From assembly GCA_001939145.1 (NCBI GenBank), contig LSRX01001132.1, positions 26,239-90,238 of the forward strand: a stretch of 64,000 bases of DNA, written 5' to 3'. Source of the stretch: Symbiodinium microadriaticum (Eukaryota; Sar; Dinophyceae; Suessiales; Symbiodiniaceae). A program made the position numbers and the translations under genes. The notes under the pieces were generated by a model, which was not told the DNA's origin, searched no databases, and worked only from the letters and a program-made list of their open reading frames with translations. Position 1 is the first letter of the stretch. The number at the start of each line of letters is the position of its first letter. Of the stretch, positions 1 through 13,600 are shown piece by piece.

Positions 1-105
1 GAGGATTTCATTGATAGCGATGCCTCTGGCGACATCAATTATGACGAGTTCCTGAACTGGGCTCCTCGTCTTCAGCGGTCTCCTACTGGTCCCATGTTGT
101 CATAG
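1..105 (+). CDS. C-terminal exon of an EF-hand protein (partial)
   Basis: An open frame enters from the left edge and ends at TAG (103-105). Residues 5-16 form a canonical EF-hand loop, DSDASGDINYDE: acidic or hydroxyl calcium ligands at loop positions 1, 3, 5 and 7, Gly at 6, Ile at 8 and Glu at 12. The loop is followed by FLNW and a short tail ending MLS. EF-hands of this form bind calcium in calmodulin-like proteins and calcium-dependent protein kinases. Only the last motif is inside the window, so the parent family cannot be decided; a kinase C-terminus or a small calcium sensor are both possible. The strand matches every other recognisable gene here. Confidence 0.8.
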   Translation, partial: EDFIDSDASGDINYDEFLNWAPRLQRSPTGPMLS

Positions 106-3100
106 CCCCAAAGGAGGGTCGCTACGGTGACTCTCAGGGAATCCCAAGTGGCCCTGGTCAGGTGCATCCCGACCGCGAGTTGAAGATGCTGGAGCAGAGA
201 GGCATCAGATTCGCCGTGGGCTTCCGTCAAAGTGCATTTTGCGTCGCAACTAGAGAGCTAGAGCTGCTGGCCTGGAACACCCGAGTCGGTGCTTCAAGCC
301 CAAAACATGCGAGGACATGCAGACCAGCAAGGCCGACTGCAGGGCAATTCTGGCCTCTTCTCAGTTGCTTTCAGGGGTCTCACAGATGATCACAACTATT
401 CCATCTTGCTACTGACAGCGAGTTCGGTTTGAAACTTGTCATTGCTGTTCACCTTGGAGACTCGGCGAACAGGCGCTTCGCGAGCTGGACATTTGCGATG
501 TACAGTAACATGCAGCACAAGCCAGCCTCTACTCTCTGCCTCAGACTATGTGAAACTTGCTGGCGACTACGTGGCACCCAGCAAGCCGCTGATGGAGACA
601 CGGCCCGGGAAGCCTGTGGCAACCTGGAAGCACAAAGCCAAGGCAGCAAGGGCGTCTCCGTCTCACACTTATCCAGGAGGCAAGTTGAGCCCTGCAGAGC
701 CCAGCCCAGGTCTTGCAGTTCTGGGCTCCCCGCCAGCAGGATGCGGATGATGTCCCAAGTCCGTGGTATTTCAAAGCTGAGGTCGGGAGGGACTACGCAT
801 TCATGGCTGAGCGAATGAAGGTCATCATGAGCCAGGCCCAAGCATGCCAGGGCATAGAAGGGCCAGGGTAGCGTCACAGGGACCCGCTGGCTCCATTGTC
901 CATTCGATGCTTTACGCTTGGCCACCCCTATTATAATCTCCGAAACCGAAGCTGGGGGTCGGTGGTCACCTGCACCTTATTCTGATCAGCACTAGTCGCA
1001 AAGGCCAACTTCGAAACTTCGGCTCAAGTATTGGCCATGGATCGCCATCAACTCGTTTTTCGCAGTTGGTGATGAAGAAAGCGCGCAGAAGCGCAGGAGG
1101 CGTTTGCGAGTGCGGGCGTGTCCTACATTGTCCTACCGTCACCGGTGTTCTGTTCTCTGAAGCTGCACGATGCCAACGCCGCGGAGCTGGGGTCCCCTTG
1201 CGAGGAAATGTGCACACAAATGGGTGTGTCGACCTCGTCTGTTGACATCCGCGACCAGCACATGGCACTGGCCGGCGCAGAATGGAGCATCTCTAGATAT
1301 GCGGTCGGCTGGACCGGGCAACCCGAGTCCAATGATAAGGAAGATGCTGCTCTGCACTCCGTCAAACAATGCCCGAAAGAAAGCGGAAATGTTCCACAAC
1401 ATTTGTGTGTCCCAGTGCGTCAGCACGGACCAGATTTGCTGCGTGGAACTGTGCGGAAGCAAGCGATCTCTAACGCTCAAGGTTCCGCCAGAACCAGGAG
1501 CACATCACATGTGATAACTTGGCAACTGCAAAATGCAGAGCTTGCGACTCTCAGGTCGGTCGTGTTCGCCAGCGTGTCGAGCTTCAGTTGTGCTCGGTAG
1601 CTTTGCACGATTTGGCAATCAGAGGAAGCTGCCGAGCTTGTTCCTTGTTCCTGTGACACATGAAAAATCGTAGGACCACAAGTCGCAAGCCCACCAAGTT
1701 TCCGGTGTGCTCAGGCAGCCCAGATTCCCGCATTGCACACCAACAACGCAGTCAAATCTGGCTGGATATTCCAAAAGCCACCCCTTTACACGGCAGTTCG
1801 TCAGAGTTTCACAGGTCGGACCAGCACTGTAACTGAGTTGTCGGGGGCACTCAGAAGGGGCGCGTAACCTCGCATGTTCGAGAGGCCAATGGCGGGAAAA
1901 CCTGTGGCTTGAGCCTCGGCAGGTCTTCACCGACAACCAGGTGGAGTGGGAGTTCAAAACGGATGAGCGTGACGGTCCCAGTGCACCGGGATGACTTGGG
2001 CTGAGAGTTGGCCGCTGTTGCTGTTCTGAGGCATCAAGGGCACGTGCTCTCGGGTCGTTGCCAAAGCCCGGGTTTCAGACTGCCCGGAACTCGAGTTTGC
2101 AGCCTCACAGCACGGCAGTCGCAGGTCGGTCGCGGGATCGAGCTCTGGAATCGTGACAGAATGCGACTTGCCACGTCAAGACACGCTTCGTCTCTGTCAT
2201 ATTTTCCTTTTGTGCTTGTAGCTCTTCGTTGCAGTGGCCATCCGACCCACGAAGAACTTAGGATGGCATATCGTGAAGATCCCTTCCTCGATCAGTCAGG
2301 ACTGCGCGGGCGAAACGTGACAACCAGCATGCCATCTGCTCGCACCTGTTGAGCCCGAAAGGAACGAAGGCACGACAGTGGTTGACCGAGGTGTCGCTAG
2401 GGTGGCACTTGGAGTGAAATCGGGCTACGAATGGGTAATTATGTCCTGACCTGTACACAGCATTTTTTGTGACAGGGTGTTGCGGTTCACTAGTTCATGC
2501 ACTGGTTGTTTCTTGACTGGCTCACTTCGTGGATTTCCGCCCCTTGTGTAGTTTGATGTATGATTTGCTATGCGGCGTGAACAGATGTCATCAACTTGTC
2601 GACTTTATGGCGTGGTGTGTCATCTCAGACATAAAGTGTTCTGTGCAGAAGTCACAAATCATTGCAGAAAGCTGAGTATCCTGGCTGTGGGGTAAGTGCA
2701 GGGATGTGTCATGAGCTCAGGCTGAGAAGCTGCCTGCCGGACGTTGAGAGCGCCGCGAACTTGCATCGTGCCAGGCAGCTACGTAAACATAGGCGAGAGG
2801 ATCGACAAGGATCTAAAGATCCTCGTGGTAGGTCGAAGGACAGAGCGTCCTCGAAGCACAGGATGCCGTCGAATGGCCGGATGACCTCCAAAACATGAAG
2901 GTCGTCTTTTCCCGGCTCTTCCGATGTTGCTGTACAAATTGCACAGGGGGCCTAAGGACCTTTTTGTGCGCGTGAGATTTCTGAACTCATCCTTGCCGTC
3001 CAAGCGTCATCCACCACCATCCGATGCAAGAACTTGGTGGTTTCAGGGCTTCCAGAATGCAGCCAGCTTAGCGCCTCTCTACTGTTGTTCCGTACGTGGT

Positions 3101-6100
3101 GCCTGGGTCCTTGCCTCTCTTATTATGAGGCTCTGCACGTGTCGACGCTTAGCGCCGCAGCGAGTGCTGCAGATGCCAGGAACTGTTCGAGCTGCTAGCA
3201 GGCTTACACTTGAAAGCAGACCCCACCTGGTAGGTCTGACTGCCCAAGCTAGAAGCTCAGGCAGGCACAGGATTGAACATCGAGAGAGGGACCTGAGAAT
3301 TGGGATTCCTTTCTGGTGCTATGGCCAAGACCGAAGCCATTGCTAATTGGCAGGCGAGAGTCTTGTGAGTTTGCAAAGGATCAGTAGCAGAGCTTGCAGC
3401 GCCGCTGCCCACCTCTGGATGAAGCGGTTTCAGGTCCTGCTTCATGGACGGGGCGATCGTTGCACGGAGATCCGGAGCCAGACATTCAGATCCCTTCAAT
3501 TGCAGACGCTTTCTGTAGAGAAGCAAGGCAATGTCTGACTCCTTGACCGGACGCCTTAGGATGTAGGCCTAGGATTCGGCGTCTCGCAGCTAAGGCTGCT
3601 CGTTCGCAAACCCTCCGAGCCTAAAGGGATGTGGAGGGAATGCCAGCTTAGATTGCAGAGCGCGGGCACCGCTTTCATGAGTGTGCGATGCTTTAAAGTG
3701 ATTGCAAAATAAGGTTGCTTCTCATGTTGCAACAGACTCAAACAAAGCTGAGTTTCAGCGTACACCTACATCACATCTCTGTTATGGTGAGGAAACAAAG
3801 CTGGGCGCACAACAGGGCAGAAACCGGCCGGCACTAGAAATGCCGCTCCTGCTTCTGCCTAATCCTTCGCTTGCGTCGATCATTCAGCATCTCGCCGAAG
3901 TCATCATCAATTGCCTTGTCGCATTGTTGTGTCTCTCGGCAGCGTTCCAGTTTTGGCGTTATCGTTGTCGTAGGTAGGCATCATGCCACTATGGACAAAT
4001 TGGGATGTATTGCGATCATCTCCGTTTTGACAAGAGCATAAGCATCTGTCTTTTAGTGTCGACCCTGCCTAGTGTCATCCTCAGATCCTCGTGGTTTTTT
4101 CCAATGCTCCCAGAACGATACCGTCCAAAATAATCTGAATCTGGTCTTCAAGCTGTAGGTAGCTGGTTGACTGTGTTTCCTACCACAGCGACGAAACTCA
4201 AACTGAAAGCGTTGATGGTTCAGGAAGGGAGATGTTCAGTGGTCTGCAGGCCTTCGCCGGTTGCCCGTGATTTGGTGCGGCGCCTCCTGCGACCGAAGAG
4301 GCCTTAAGAAAGCCCTGCACTTGGGATTTTCTGTCCCTCGTCATCCTCAGACGCATCAGTGGATCACCCGATCACCCATCCTACGACTGCCTTTCGTAGC
4401 TGATCAACCTGTTAATTGTTGCAGCGTATGTTCCGGTGCTGCACACACTCCTATGCTTCACAGGACCTTGCGACCCGAAGCCGAAGAAGCTCTCAAGCAG
4501 CGGCCCCGGTGACTCTGCTAGAGCTGGACAAGGTTTGTGGCCAGGCTGGAAGATCAGCGGGTTCTTCTTCGATAAAACTTCGAGTGTTACGCTAAATTGG
4601 TCTTAAGCACTGAAGCACTATTCTGTTATCGTTAGTACATTCGGCAACAACAGCAAGGCATCCCTGGTTCAGGGCCCCTCTCCTGGAGCCTGGCGACCAG
4701 CGCGAGGAGCTGCTTCCAGCATGGGTCATGTTGAGCATGTGTGGTCTGGCTGCGGTTAAAGGTGAAAGATTTTAGCAAGCGCAGTCACCAGAGTGCCAGT
4801 ACTAACTAGGACCTGGGAGTGACAAACAATCAGCCTAGAATATGGCAGCTAAAGACTCTTTGCCCACTGAAGCTGGACATCTGCCGCTCAGAGGGTGAAC
4901 TTGTGAGGATGATGTTGCCGATCCCTTGCTCCAGTGGGCCGATTTCGAGGTCGAGGAGTGTGCTCGGAATTCGCAGGCAGTGAGCATGACGAGAGCAGGA
5001 CGGATTTGCCGCCATCTCCCGGGAGTTCCACAGGAAAGCCCAGGCGACCCTTTGCCGGACGGTCTAAGGCTGTTGATCCTGTGCGGCCGTTTAAACTTCT
5101 CACGATGGTGATGATCACGACGATGATGACGCTGATGGTGACGCAGGCGATCACAGTGACAAAGGACCATGCTGATGTTGATCTTGCTTTGTGAGAGGGT
5201 GAAGCTGCTTGCTGCGCCTGTTCTTGGCGTGCTGTTGGGTTATTACTGATGATGTGGTTGTTGCTGATGAGGATGAATAAAATCATGGCAGCAGGGGTGC
5301 TGCTATCGATCATTATAGTGATGATGCCGTTATCCTGTTCAGTGACAGCAGCATCGTCATCAGCAGCAACGAAGTCGCCGTAGTCTTGGGATGCTTTCGT
5401 GCTTGTCTTCATTCGGGCATCGCTAGCGACTAACTATCTTAGCTACCTGCTTGAGCTTCATCTTCTGCCTTTTCAACCAGATTTAGTTTTATCTGCTCTC
5501 AGTGGACCTTCGCCCGAGAGACGCTCCAGGAGATGGTGGAGGCAGTGGGAGAGATCCAGGACTGATCCGAACATGCCGTGCTCGGCCGCGGCCGTCGCAT
5601 GCAGTGGATGGCTTCGCCAGATTGGCATCGACCTTCCCGAGCCTCACATCCAGCTGGACCTGCAGGACGACAGGCGGGGACGTATGAAGGCTGCACACTG
5701 GAAGTGTAGCATTGGACGGATGCTGCGCATATGCATGGGCTCTGCAACGTCAAGCCGAAGCTCAGGATGCGGAAGTGTGTCGTATGTGCCGGACCCGGGC
5801 CGTTGCTTGCACCTGTATTGCACCGGCACCTTTGTGCTTGCAAATGTGTTTATTCGTTCGGCGATCACTCGCCGTTATTTGCAACAGTCAAGGGTTTTGT
5901 GGTCCTGAACATAGACTCGCGATGTTACGTTTGGCAGCATTTCTTGCAACATGCAGTGTACATCCTGCCGCTGTTTTGTTTGATGATTTGAAGCTCCGAA
6001 GATCTCCGAAAGGGGTGGACGTCTTCGTTTGCTGCGGCATGCATCTCAAGCCTCAAAGTCGCTAACGGGCTTGGGCTGGGGTCTGAAGCTGTAGAATTGT

Positions 6101-6900
6101 AGAAGGAGTTGAAGCGCTCAGACTTTGCGACAGTAATCAGTTGGACAACGAGATGGGCTTCATTTAGAATGTTTGATTGACAAGTAGCAGGAGACAGGCA
6201 ACAGTAGAGTTTCGTTTGAAGAGCTGTCCAGTCATGCACCAGAATCGCTGGCGATGTGTCTTTTAGTTAAAGTTTAGGGCTGGCTGTCAGTTAAACTTTT
6301 GCGCCCCACCTCTCAACTACTCCTTTATCAGGCTTGAAGCCTGAGGCATCGACATAGTGACATAGTCCAAACAAGCCATCTGAGCAACGGCTTGGAACCA
6401 CGGGGACCCTCCAGTGCTGAGTTGTTCGTCTGCTTGTGCAGTTGCCCAGGCTACCAGAGTTCCGGCCACTTCGGCTTCTATTGTGCGATGCTTAAACGCG
6501 TGGAGAGTCTCCTCCAGTGACAGCTGTGTCTGAGATCCAAGAGACTGGGGGAATCACCGAACCTAGGGTGAGCGCATGACCCGAGTCAGGATCGCTGTTA
6601 CACAGGGGGCACGAGAAGGGTTCAACCGGAGAGCAAAGATCCTGAAACTGGTGGGAAGCGAAACTCTTGCCCCCACTAGCAGAGCAGAGGCGACCAGTGC
6701 TATCACAGCGTGTGTATCGGCTGTTTGGTGAAGCTGCCAAAGCCCGGCGCCCGGGACATCTGTCGGAGTGTTGAAATTCCTTCCCGCTGCTGTTCTGAGC
6801 TGTGTCTCCATGTGAACTTGCGTGAGAACACCGGGCTCAATTTACACCATATTTAGCTTTCAACAAACTGTGGTCGCTGCGATTCGCGGACTGTGACTGT
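106..6900. other. Long stretch without a recognisable gene
   Basis: I recognise no conserved protein here. Open frames are short and occur on both strands as expected by chance. Two stretches look mildly exon-like on the + strand: about 4,934-5,165 (a basic Pro/Ser-rich stretch, then an Asp/His-rich stretch in another frame made of GAT/GAC triplets) and about 5,500-5,740. Neither has a family match I can name. About 985-1,340 is a dispersed repeat, listed separately. The stretch is probably intergenic, possibly with unrecognised small exons. Confidence 0.4.
985..1340 (+). repeat. Dispersed repeat, copy 1 (pairs with 19,655-19,870)
   Basis: Two blocks here recur near 19.7 kb in the same order and orientation. 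The first, around 995-1,050, contains CTCAAGTATTGGCCATGGAT, against CTCAAGCATTGGCCATGGAT near 19,693. The second, around 1,274-1,335, shares the 22 bases beginning GGCGCAGAATGG, and then a diverged run matching CGGGCAACCCGAGTCCAAT. The spacer is about 220 bp here and about 65 bp in the other copy, so the two differ by an indel. Confidence 0.65.
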
Positions 6901-6954
6901 GCTAGCGTTTTTGACAGGTAATGTCCGCTGAGGCCGGAGTGCCCGCACTGCCGC

Positions 6955-7025
6955 AAGCCAGCCTCCGACGTGGCAGCCGCGCAGCACCTTGCCAAAGTCG
7001 CCGAGAACTTTGATGCCAAGGTGCG
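6955..7025 (+). CDS. Possible isolated exon, unrecognised
   Basis: A + strand reading frame gives ASDVAAAQHLAKVAENFDAK, a helical, Ala-rich peptide with codon use like the confirmed exons downstream. I cannot assign it to a family. It could be an upstream exon of the starch synthase gene or of an unrelated gene. Confidence is low because it is short and has no homologue I recognise. Confidence 0.25.
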
Positions 7026-7638
7026 GGGTGGCGCAGGGTGACCTTGCAGCTCGGATGTTCATCCGACTGGGTCCACTGAAGTCATGGGGCCTCGACTCCG
7101 CACTGCTTTCCAGAGTGCAGCAGTGCTCCTGGTTTTTGTTGGGCTAGGAAGGACTTTGATGCTTCCGAAATGTTTTGGTGCTGATGTTGTCCCAAGTTGC
7201 TTCTGCCAGGCTGCTCTGCAAGTCGCCATTCAGGCTGGGCCGTCACGGCCTTCTGCAAGTGGATTTGGGAGAGGGCAGGTTTGATCGGATTCGGTCCCGA
7301 GATAGTCCCGATCTGCTGTGACAGTATAGAGGGTGACATTTCCGAAATTTTCCGAACACCGATCCGCAGCATTTTGTGCCACTGCAGCACTGCAGCATAT
7401 CCCCCGCTTCCCAATCTGCACACTCTGAGGCCCGGCTTTGCCCTTGGCATGTGTGTTCATGGTGATGAAGAGCATGAGAGTAGCACGAACGCTATGCCTT
7501 GCAGAGAACATGTTCAGAGACTGAGAGAGAGGCATCCTTTTGGGTCTTTCGTTGCGCCACGGACAGGGAGGGAGAACCTATAGGATTGTAGCCTTGTAGT
7601 GTACTGCTCGGACTAGCGGCCTCATCCGGGCCGAGGTC

Positions 7639-10430
7639 ATGTCTGGATCCGCTGCAGCACCCGAGGCCCCTTTTGGTCATGTTCAGCACAGGCTGTGCTG
7701 CCTTTGTGAAGCTATCGCTCAGGCCAAGGCAGCTCCCCGCCCGGTCGCTGTCGCCAAGAAGGCGCGCTGCCACAGAGAGCCAAGACCACAAAAGAACATC
7801 GAAGCGAAAATGTATCATCACGAGAGCTACGATGCGGTTTAATGTCGTGACTGACATCAATCATGAAGCCGGGTATCTCCGTAGTCGTACAGCGCCTCAC
7901 GTCTTTATGCCACGCAGCAAATAATTACTGTACCAACTATGTAGCAGCTTAATTTGGCATCTCGCATGCTGAGTTGCTATAGATACCACACAGTATAAAT
8001 GCTCACACAACAAGCATACCGCACTCTCTGGGCACACGATGTGTTTTGGATGAGCACTCCAAACCAGAAGGGGTTCTTTGCAGCCCGAGCTTTTCAGGAA
8101 GAGTACATATGATGGCCAGGCATTCGAGAAGAACGTAGGGAGCGGGGTCGGCCGCAGTATTTTCTGTTAATTTCGACCCCAGCGCCAGCATGAGCCGCTC
8201 GGCACCCAGACTTCCTGGCGCTTGTGGGAGGCCATGGCCGTCCCCGGCCCTGCTGCCACTGCCAAGGTCACCCTCCGATCAGGAAGCAATTTTGCGATCC
8301 GTGCTGTGCACGTTCTATCTTATGCTGCCTTGCGAAGCTTTACTACAATTTACTCCACTTCGAGTCCTGCGCAACTGCGACCTGCTTTCAACGACCCTGC
8401 ACTGAACCAGCAATACTTAGACTTCCAGTGCAGCAGGACGTACAGTGAGTACAGGACGAGTGCATGCAGGTTTCGGTTCTGGACGGTTGGTGGGATCGGC
8501 CCAGCTCTCAAATCGATGCCAGGCCGCATCATCCACTACATCCACGCCCTCTGCGCCTCCAACCTCCGCGGCTGCGATTGTTCAGGAGCTTCCAGCTTGA
8601 CATGCTCCATGTGACAGGATGGCCTAAAGCTTCAGGTTGAAAGGCGACAGCTTGAGTCGCGCACCAGCAGTCAAGTCTCGATTTCGCTTTAGTTTGCCGG
8701 TAATTAGCCTAATTAGCCATCCCTGTAATATTGTCTGTCCTGCATGAGGAGGGAAAGAAGCCGATGTCTGCTGCCGATCGCGTGGGTGCCACTGGATCCG
8801 CGCTGAACCGAGGCCAGGTAAAATTAATGTCAAGCAGTGAAGCAGTCCTTCTTTCGACTGCTTGAACTCTTACCAAGACTACCGTGGTTCGTTTGTTCGA
8901 TGCCATGAATGAGTCTTGACTCTTGATCGTGTGCCGGTATTGGCTTTATCGGCGCCGCCAGGTGTGGGCGCGAAGGCTGAAGCGGCCGGGGGGGCCTCGG
9001 GCGCGCCTAAGGCAAAGGCGCGTCGGGGGACTTGAGGGTTCGATCGTCTGTATTATGGGTAGCTGAAATTTGTTGGAGGGCATATTTCAGCAGAAGCGTG
9101 TCTGTCCATCTCTGTCTCTGTGTTGTGTGTGTGTGTGTGCGATCTTGCTTGGCATCACTTTTGCTGTTGTGTTCTTGTAGGTTGCTGCATCGGTAGCGCA
9201 GGCGCGTAGGGAAGGTCTTTGGGCATCCGATCTCCAGGCCAAAGCAATGGGCGCCATGGGCTCCGGGGGTGCCGTGCCCATGCGCTACATGGCCGGTGGT
9301 GCCGGGGCCGGCACAGCCGGAGCTGCATCAACTCCAGGCCAGCCTGCACCTCGCACAGCCCGGAGCCCAACATTTCGCGAGCCGGAAGAGATCAGTAGCG
9401 ACATGCAATCAGAGTTTGAAGCCAGCCCTTAACTTTGTGCTTGCAGCTCGCCCTTCAGCCTTTTCCATCAGGTTTTACCTTTACCTGCGAACCAGCGAAG
9501 TTTGGATACTGTACTATTTTATATATTTCGGATGTGATGGTCCATCGTTGGTGATTTCGTGCATTGCCCCATCTCAGTTGTTCGAAGATCAACATGAGTA
9601 GATGCAGATTGGATGAACATGCTTATGGATTGCGAAACTGAAAGCTCTTGCTTCAAAGCGCTGCCGTTCCTCGTTTCCTGGTTTGTTCGTCCCAGAGAGC
9701 TTGAAAACCTCCCTTGTCGTCGGGGGCTATAGCATGTCCTGGCGATAGCACTACATGTCCAATCTTCCTCCTTGACTTCCCCATCAAAGCTGAGGTCCTG
9801 AATATCGTGAGCGGCAAACCGATGCCCGCATCACAGCCTGGTACAGTTGCCACGAGCTCCGTGGGCCCCGCACGTGGCTACGCGAAGGCAATGCTGGGGG
9901 GTGTCATCTCGGGGCTTCTTCAGTAACCTCGGCGTCAAGCCAAGCGGCCAAGCTCCCTGATCACTTTGTTTGTTTCGCTTTGTCAGGCTGCCGGTTCCGT
10001 GCTGACCGGCGCTGATGCTCCCAAGGTCTCGCATGTCTACGATTAACCATCAATCCGTGGTTCGTGTTGCGATCAAGCATATTCACCGTCAGTTCCTCGC
10101 AACTATCGACCATGATCAGCATGCAGAGTAATTTCGCATGTTGCTCGCCAGAGCAATGGCCACTGTCCTTTGACTTGAGCCTGGTGAACAAGTCAGTCTG
10201 CGGGTCAGGACTATCAGCTTTCATGTTTCATCTTGCAATCTTGCACTTGAGTGCGAGCCCGCTATCAGAGTGCTACCGTAGCCCTTTACACTAACATGCC
10301 CCTTGAAGCATCTACAACCAGCGGGTGAAGGGGCGAATGTGTGTTTGGGCACATCGACGGGCAGGTAGGACCTCCTGCTGTTGCAGTTGGCCGCGCCATG
10401 GCCGAGGTCCCGCACTGTCTACATGGGCCT
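7639..10430 (+). CDS. Possible 5' exons (Ala/Gly/Pro-rich leader) of the starch synthase gene
   Basis: Several short Ala/Gly/Pro-rich + strand frames lie upstream of the first confirmed synthase exon: 7,639-7,690 (MSGSAAAPEAPFGH), about 8,215-8,275 (WEAMAVPGPAATAKVT), 9,247-9,430 (MGAMGSGGAVPMRYMAGG and on), about 9,826-9,905 (PGTVATSSVGPARGYAK), about 9,988-10,025 (AAGSVLTGADAPK) and about 10,362-10,410 (GPPAVAVGRAMAEVP). They share composition and an Ala-Met-Ala flavour, as a low-complexity N-terminal linker would. None carries a conserved domain, so grouping them with the synthase rests only on position and strand. (TG)n repeats and non-coding sequence lie between them. Confidence 0.3.
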
Positions 10431-10685
10431 GAGGTTGGATTCAGCTTCCAGCAACTCCAGTAACCAACGCAAGATAACGCAAGACTTAGTAAGAGATGGC
10501 CTGCATGGTCGTGATGTGTCAAAGGCAGGTCTAATTAACTATCGCAGGTTTCAGGACCAGCCTCAGAAAACAGGTCCAAAAGGTCTGGCGGTGGATGGGT
10601 CACGATGGGTCAATGAACGCAGATGCTATCTGATTTGCGTCGTGACAGCGAATGACTCTGGGAGGGGCGTGGCGGAGTGACCCGT

Positions 10686-13600
10686 GATGCCAATGGCAAG
10701 CTTCGGGTCCCCATCGGCAAGAAGTACCAGCCACCTGGCTGCGCTCGATGAAAAGACCTCTTTACAAGTTGGGACCGAGCCAGGTCGAAATCTAGTGTTC
10801 ATTGCGTTTAGCCACCGGTGCGGGAAAGCAGGCGGTCGGTGTTTGGGGTACAAGAACACAGCGGCGTTGGGAAAACTAGCATGATGCGAGGAACCAAACT
10901 CGAGTCGACAGTTGTAAGGATTATCTTCATCACGAGCGAGGTGGCGCCCTTCTCGAAAACGGGAGGCCTCGGTCATTGCTTTCATGAGAGCGGCGTGACG
11001 CTTTAGCGCTTCAGGACTTGGAGAGGCCATGGATGGACTTCCCATTGCCTTGGCTGCACTGGGCCACCGCTGCATGGTGGTCTCCCCCCGCACCTCGGTT
11101 GACTGTGGCTAGCGCATTTTGGTGAGTCTGGAGTGATGTGGACTCTACAGCTAGGCGGTTGAAGCCTTGAAGCCTCATCAGGCTACGACCAGTACTCGGA
11201 GGCTTGGGACACCAGCTACTGGTCGTCGGTGCCGATGGGTGGTAAGCAGGAGCCCGTTCGATTGCAGCATCTTGCACAAGAGTCTGTCACTTCCGACTTC
11301 CTGGCCGGCTGCTGGCCGAGCCCTCTAGCAGGAGTCAGTGCACTTCTTCCACACCTACAAGCAGAAGGCTGACTTGAAAGAAGGCCACAGTCGGTGTAGC
11401 TTCCCTGAATGTAGCTTTGGAGGTGGACTATGTCTTCGTGGATCATCCCACCTTCTTGGAGCGAGTGGATGGCTTGACAGGCCAAGCCCGCGTGACTGCA
11501 GTAGCTTTCGCTCTAGCAAAAAGTTTTCACATGTCTTCACCTGCCGAACAGGTGCCAAGCTGTACGGACCGGAGTGGGGAAAGGACTTTTGTGTGGCATG
11601 CGCACGCGCCCCCGCCCATTCATAACTTCTGCAAAAGCTGAGTCGTGTCTCGTCTCCAGGATTTCGCCGACAACCAGGCTCGCTTTGCCTACTTCTGCAA
11701 GGCATCGCTGAAGGCCATCCAGGACAGGCGTCTTATTGGTGCTCTTTGACATGCCGGCTCTAGAATAGCTCCACCTTTCTTGGCTTAGGGCCATGCTCAG
11801 ACAGAGAAGGCTGTGCCAGAACAAAAGAGGCGAGACTGGCAACATCGCGTAGCCATGGGGCTAGCTTGTGCAGGAGCTGAAGCTTGGTGGAATTGCGCAT
11901 CAACCCCAGCATACGATCACAAGCAATCAATGTGTGTCAATTGATTCGGATTCACGCTCTCTGTGCGGGCGTGTGTGCGTGACACCAGGTACGGTGGTGA
12001 CTCCATGGTGGTTTGCAACGATTGGCACAGTGCATTGGTGCCAATGTTCATCCATGCGGAGAAGTCCACAAACCCAGGCAAGTACCGCTTTGCAGCTCAT
12101 GGCAGTGTCAGGCTGCAGCGGACTGCAGGGATTGCGCTTGTTTTAGCCTCATGAGGCAAGTGGCAGAACACGAAGACCGCCTTCCTTTGCCACAATGCCG
12201 TGTTCCAGGGCCGCTTCGTTCGTGAGGAAGGCGGGAAGTGACTCAGAATCAAGGCTGCTTGTGAACGCCCATCCTCGCTGCAGGTCTGGCAGAGATCTTC
12301 GGTGTCCCACAGCGCTACATCGATGCGATCACCTTCAAGCAGCCTCTTCGCATCGGCAAGTACAACGAGAAGGCGGCTGCCCCCAAGACTTGAAAATCCG
12401 GAGCAGGGATCGGAAAAGTCTGGGCAGGTGTCGTGCGTCAACACCATGGCTGCTGGCCTCCGCTACTCGGATCGCGCCGGCACCCCAACCGGCATGAGAG
12501 ATGATGAGAGCACAGTGCGCTTGACTGTTTTGTTTCTGGTTTCTGCCTGTCGGCTCGTGTGAGGTAGGCATAGTTGACGCGGGAGTTAATGCGTCAAACG
12601 CCTCGTCCTCCACATACATGCAGATGCAGGGACATGAACTCCTAGTTCAAAGAACGGACAGTGCACATGCTTTTGATATAGTCGTCAAGTGCGGTTGAGG
12701 CCCTGACCGTGTCCCCTTCCTACGCGAAAGAGATCACCATGGATCCCGAGAAGGGCGTGGAGTTGGAGGCCCTCTTCAAGATGGGCAACTGCACAGGACC
12801 TCGGCCGATGCTGAAGAGCTGCTTTGATGGCGAAAGTCGCAGATTCGCTCCAGGAATCCTGAACGGTGTCAAAGAGGGTGTGTCCCCAAGTGACATGAAC
12901 TTCGTCACCAAGACCATGATGTCTTGTGGGCCGTTCACAGCCGGCGCCCAAAAATGCAGACATGGGGCTTGTAGTTCCCAGCTGGAGAAGCCGCAGAGAG
13001 CAGAGCTCTGCGGCTTGTGCTGAGGCAGCGACAGCAGATGCAGCCAAGCGAGAGCTGAAGGCCGGTCGTCGTGTCTGTGCGATCCGTCAGTGATCTGTCC
13101 TCTCATCTTTCTGAGCTGCTGCCCATCTTCCTGTCAGAACCTCTATCGCAAGCAGAACAACATGACGGAGTGCAAGGGCCCCTTGATGTGCTTCATCGGA
13201 AGGCTCGGACTGATTCTCCCCTCCAAGGCACCAAGGCCCCACCCCCAAAAGCGCGACGTGAATGCCATGCCCCGTGCCACCCTGTCGCACCCGGAGGTTG
13301 GATGCCCAGAAGGGCTACGACCTCCTCCTCGAGGCACTCATGGAAGTGCTGGAGGCCCCTTGTAGCAGGGCTTTCTCATTGCTGACCTACCCATCTTTAA
13401 ACGACTACGAATGGACAAGGTCCCGCTTCTGCCAGTGATTGCAGGTTGAGGTTTGAGGTCCGGGAGGCAGGTGAGTGTGTTTGTGCCAGCTACACTGCGT
13501 GTCCACGTTGAGCGCTGATAGCACTGCCATGTCATTACCCGTCATTACCCATTCCGGCGATGGTTACGGCCCGGTGAGAAGCCAAAGTCGGCTGTCACAG

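Noticed and set aside
449-925. 158-codon minus-strand ORF
   Set aside because: No recognisable domain, and competing frames of similar length overlap it on the + strand.
4888-5412. 174-codon minus-strand ORF with a hydrophobic Ile/Val segment
   Set aside because: The hydrophobic run is the antisense of GAT/GAC triplets on the + strand. No supporting motif.
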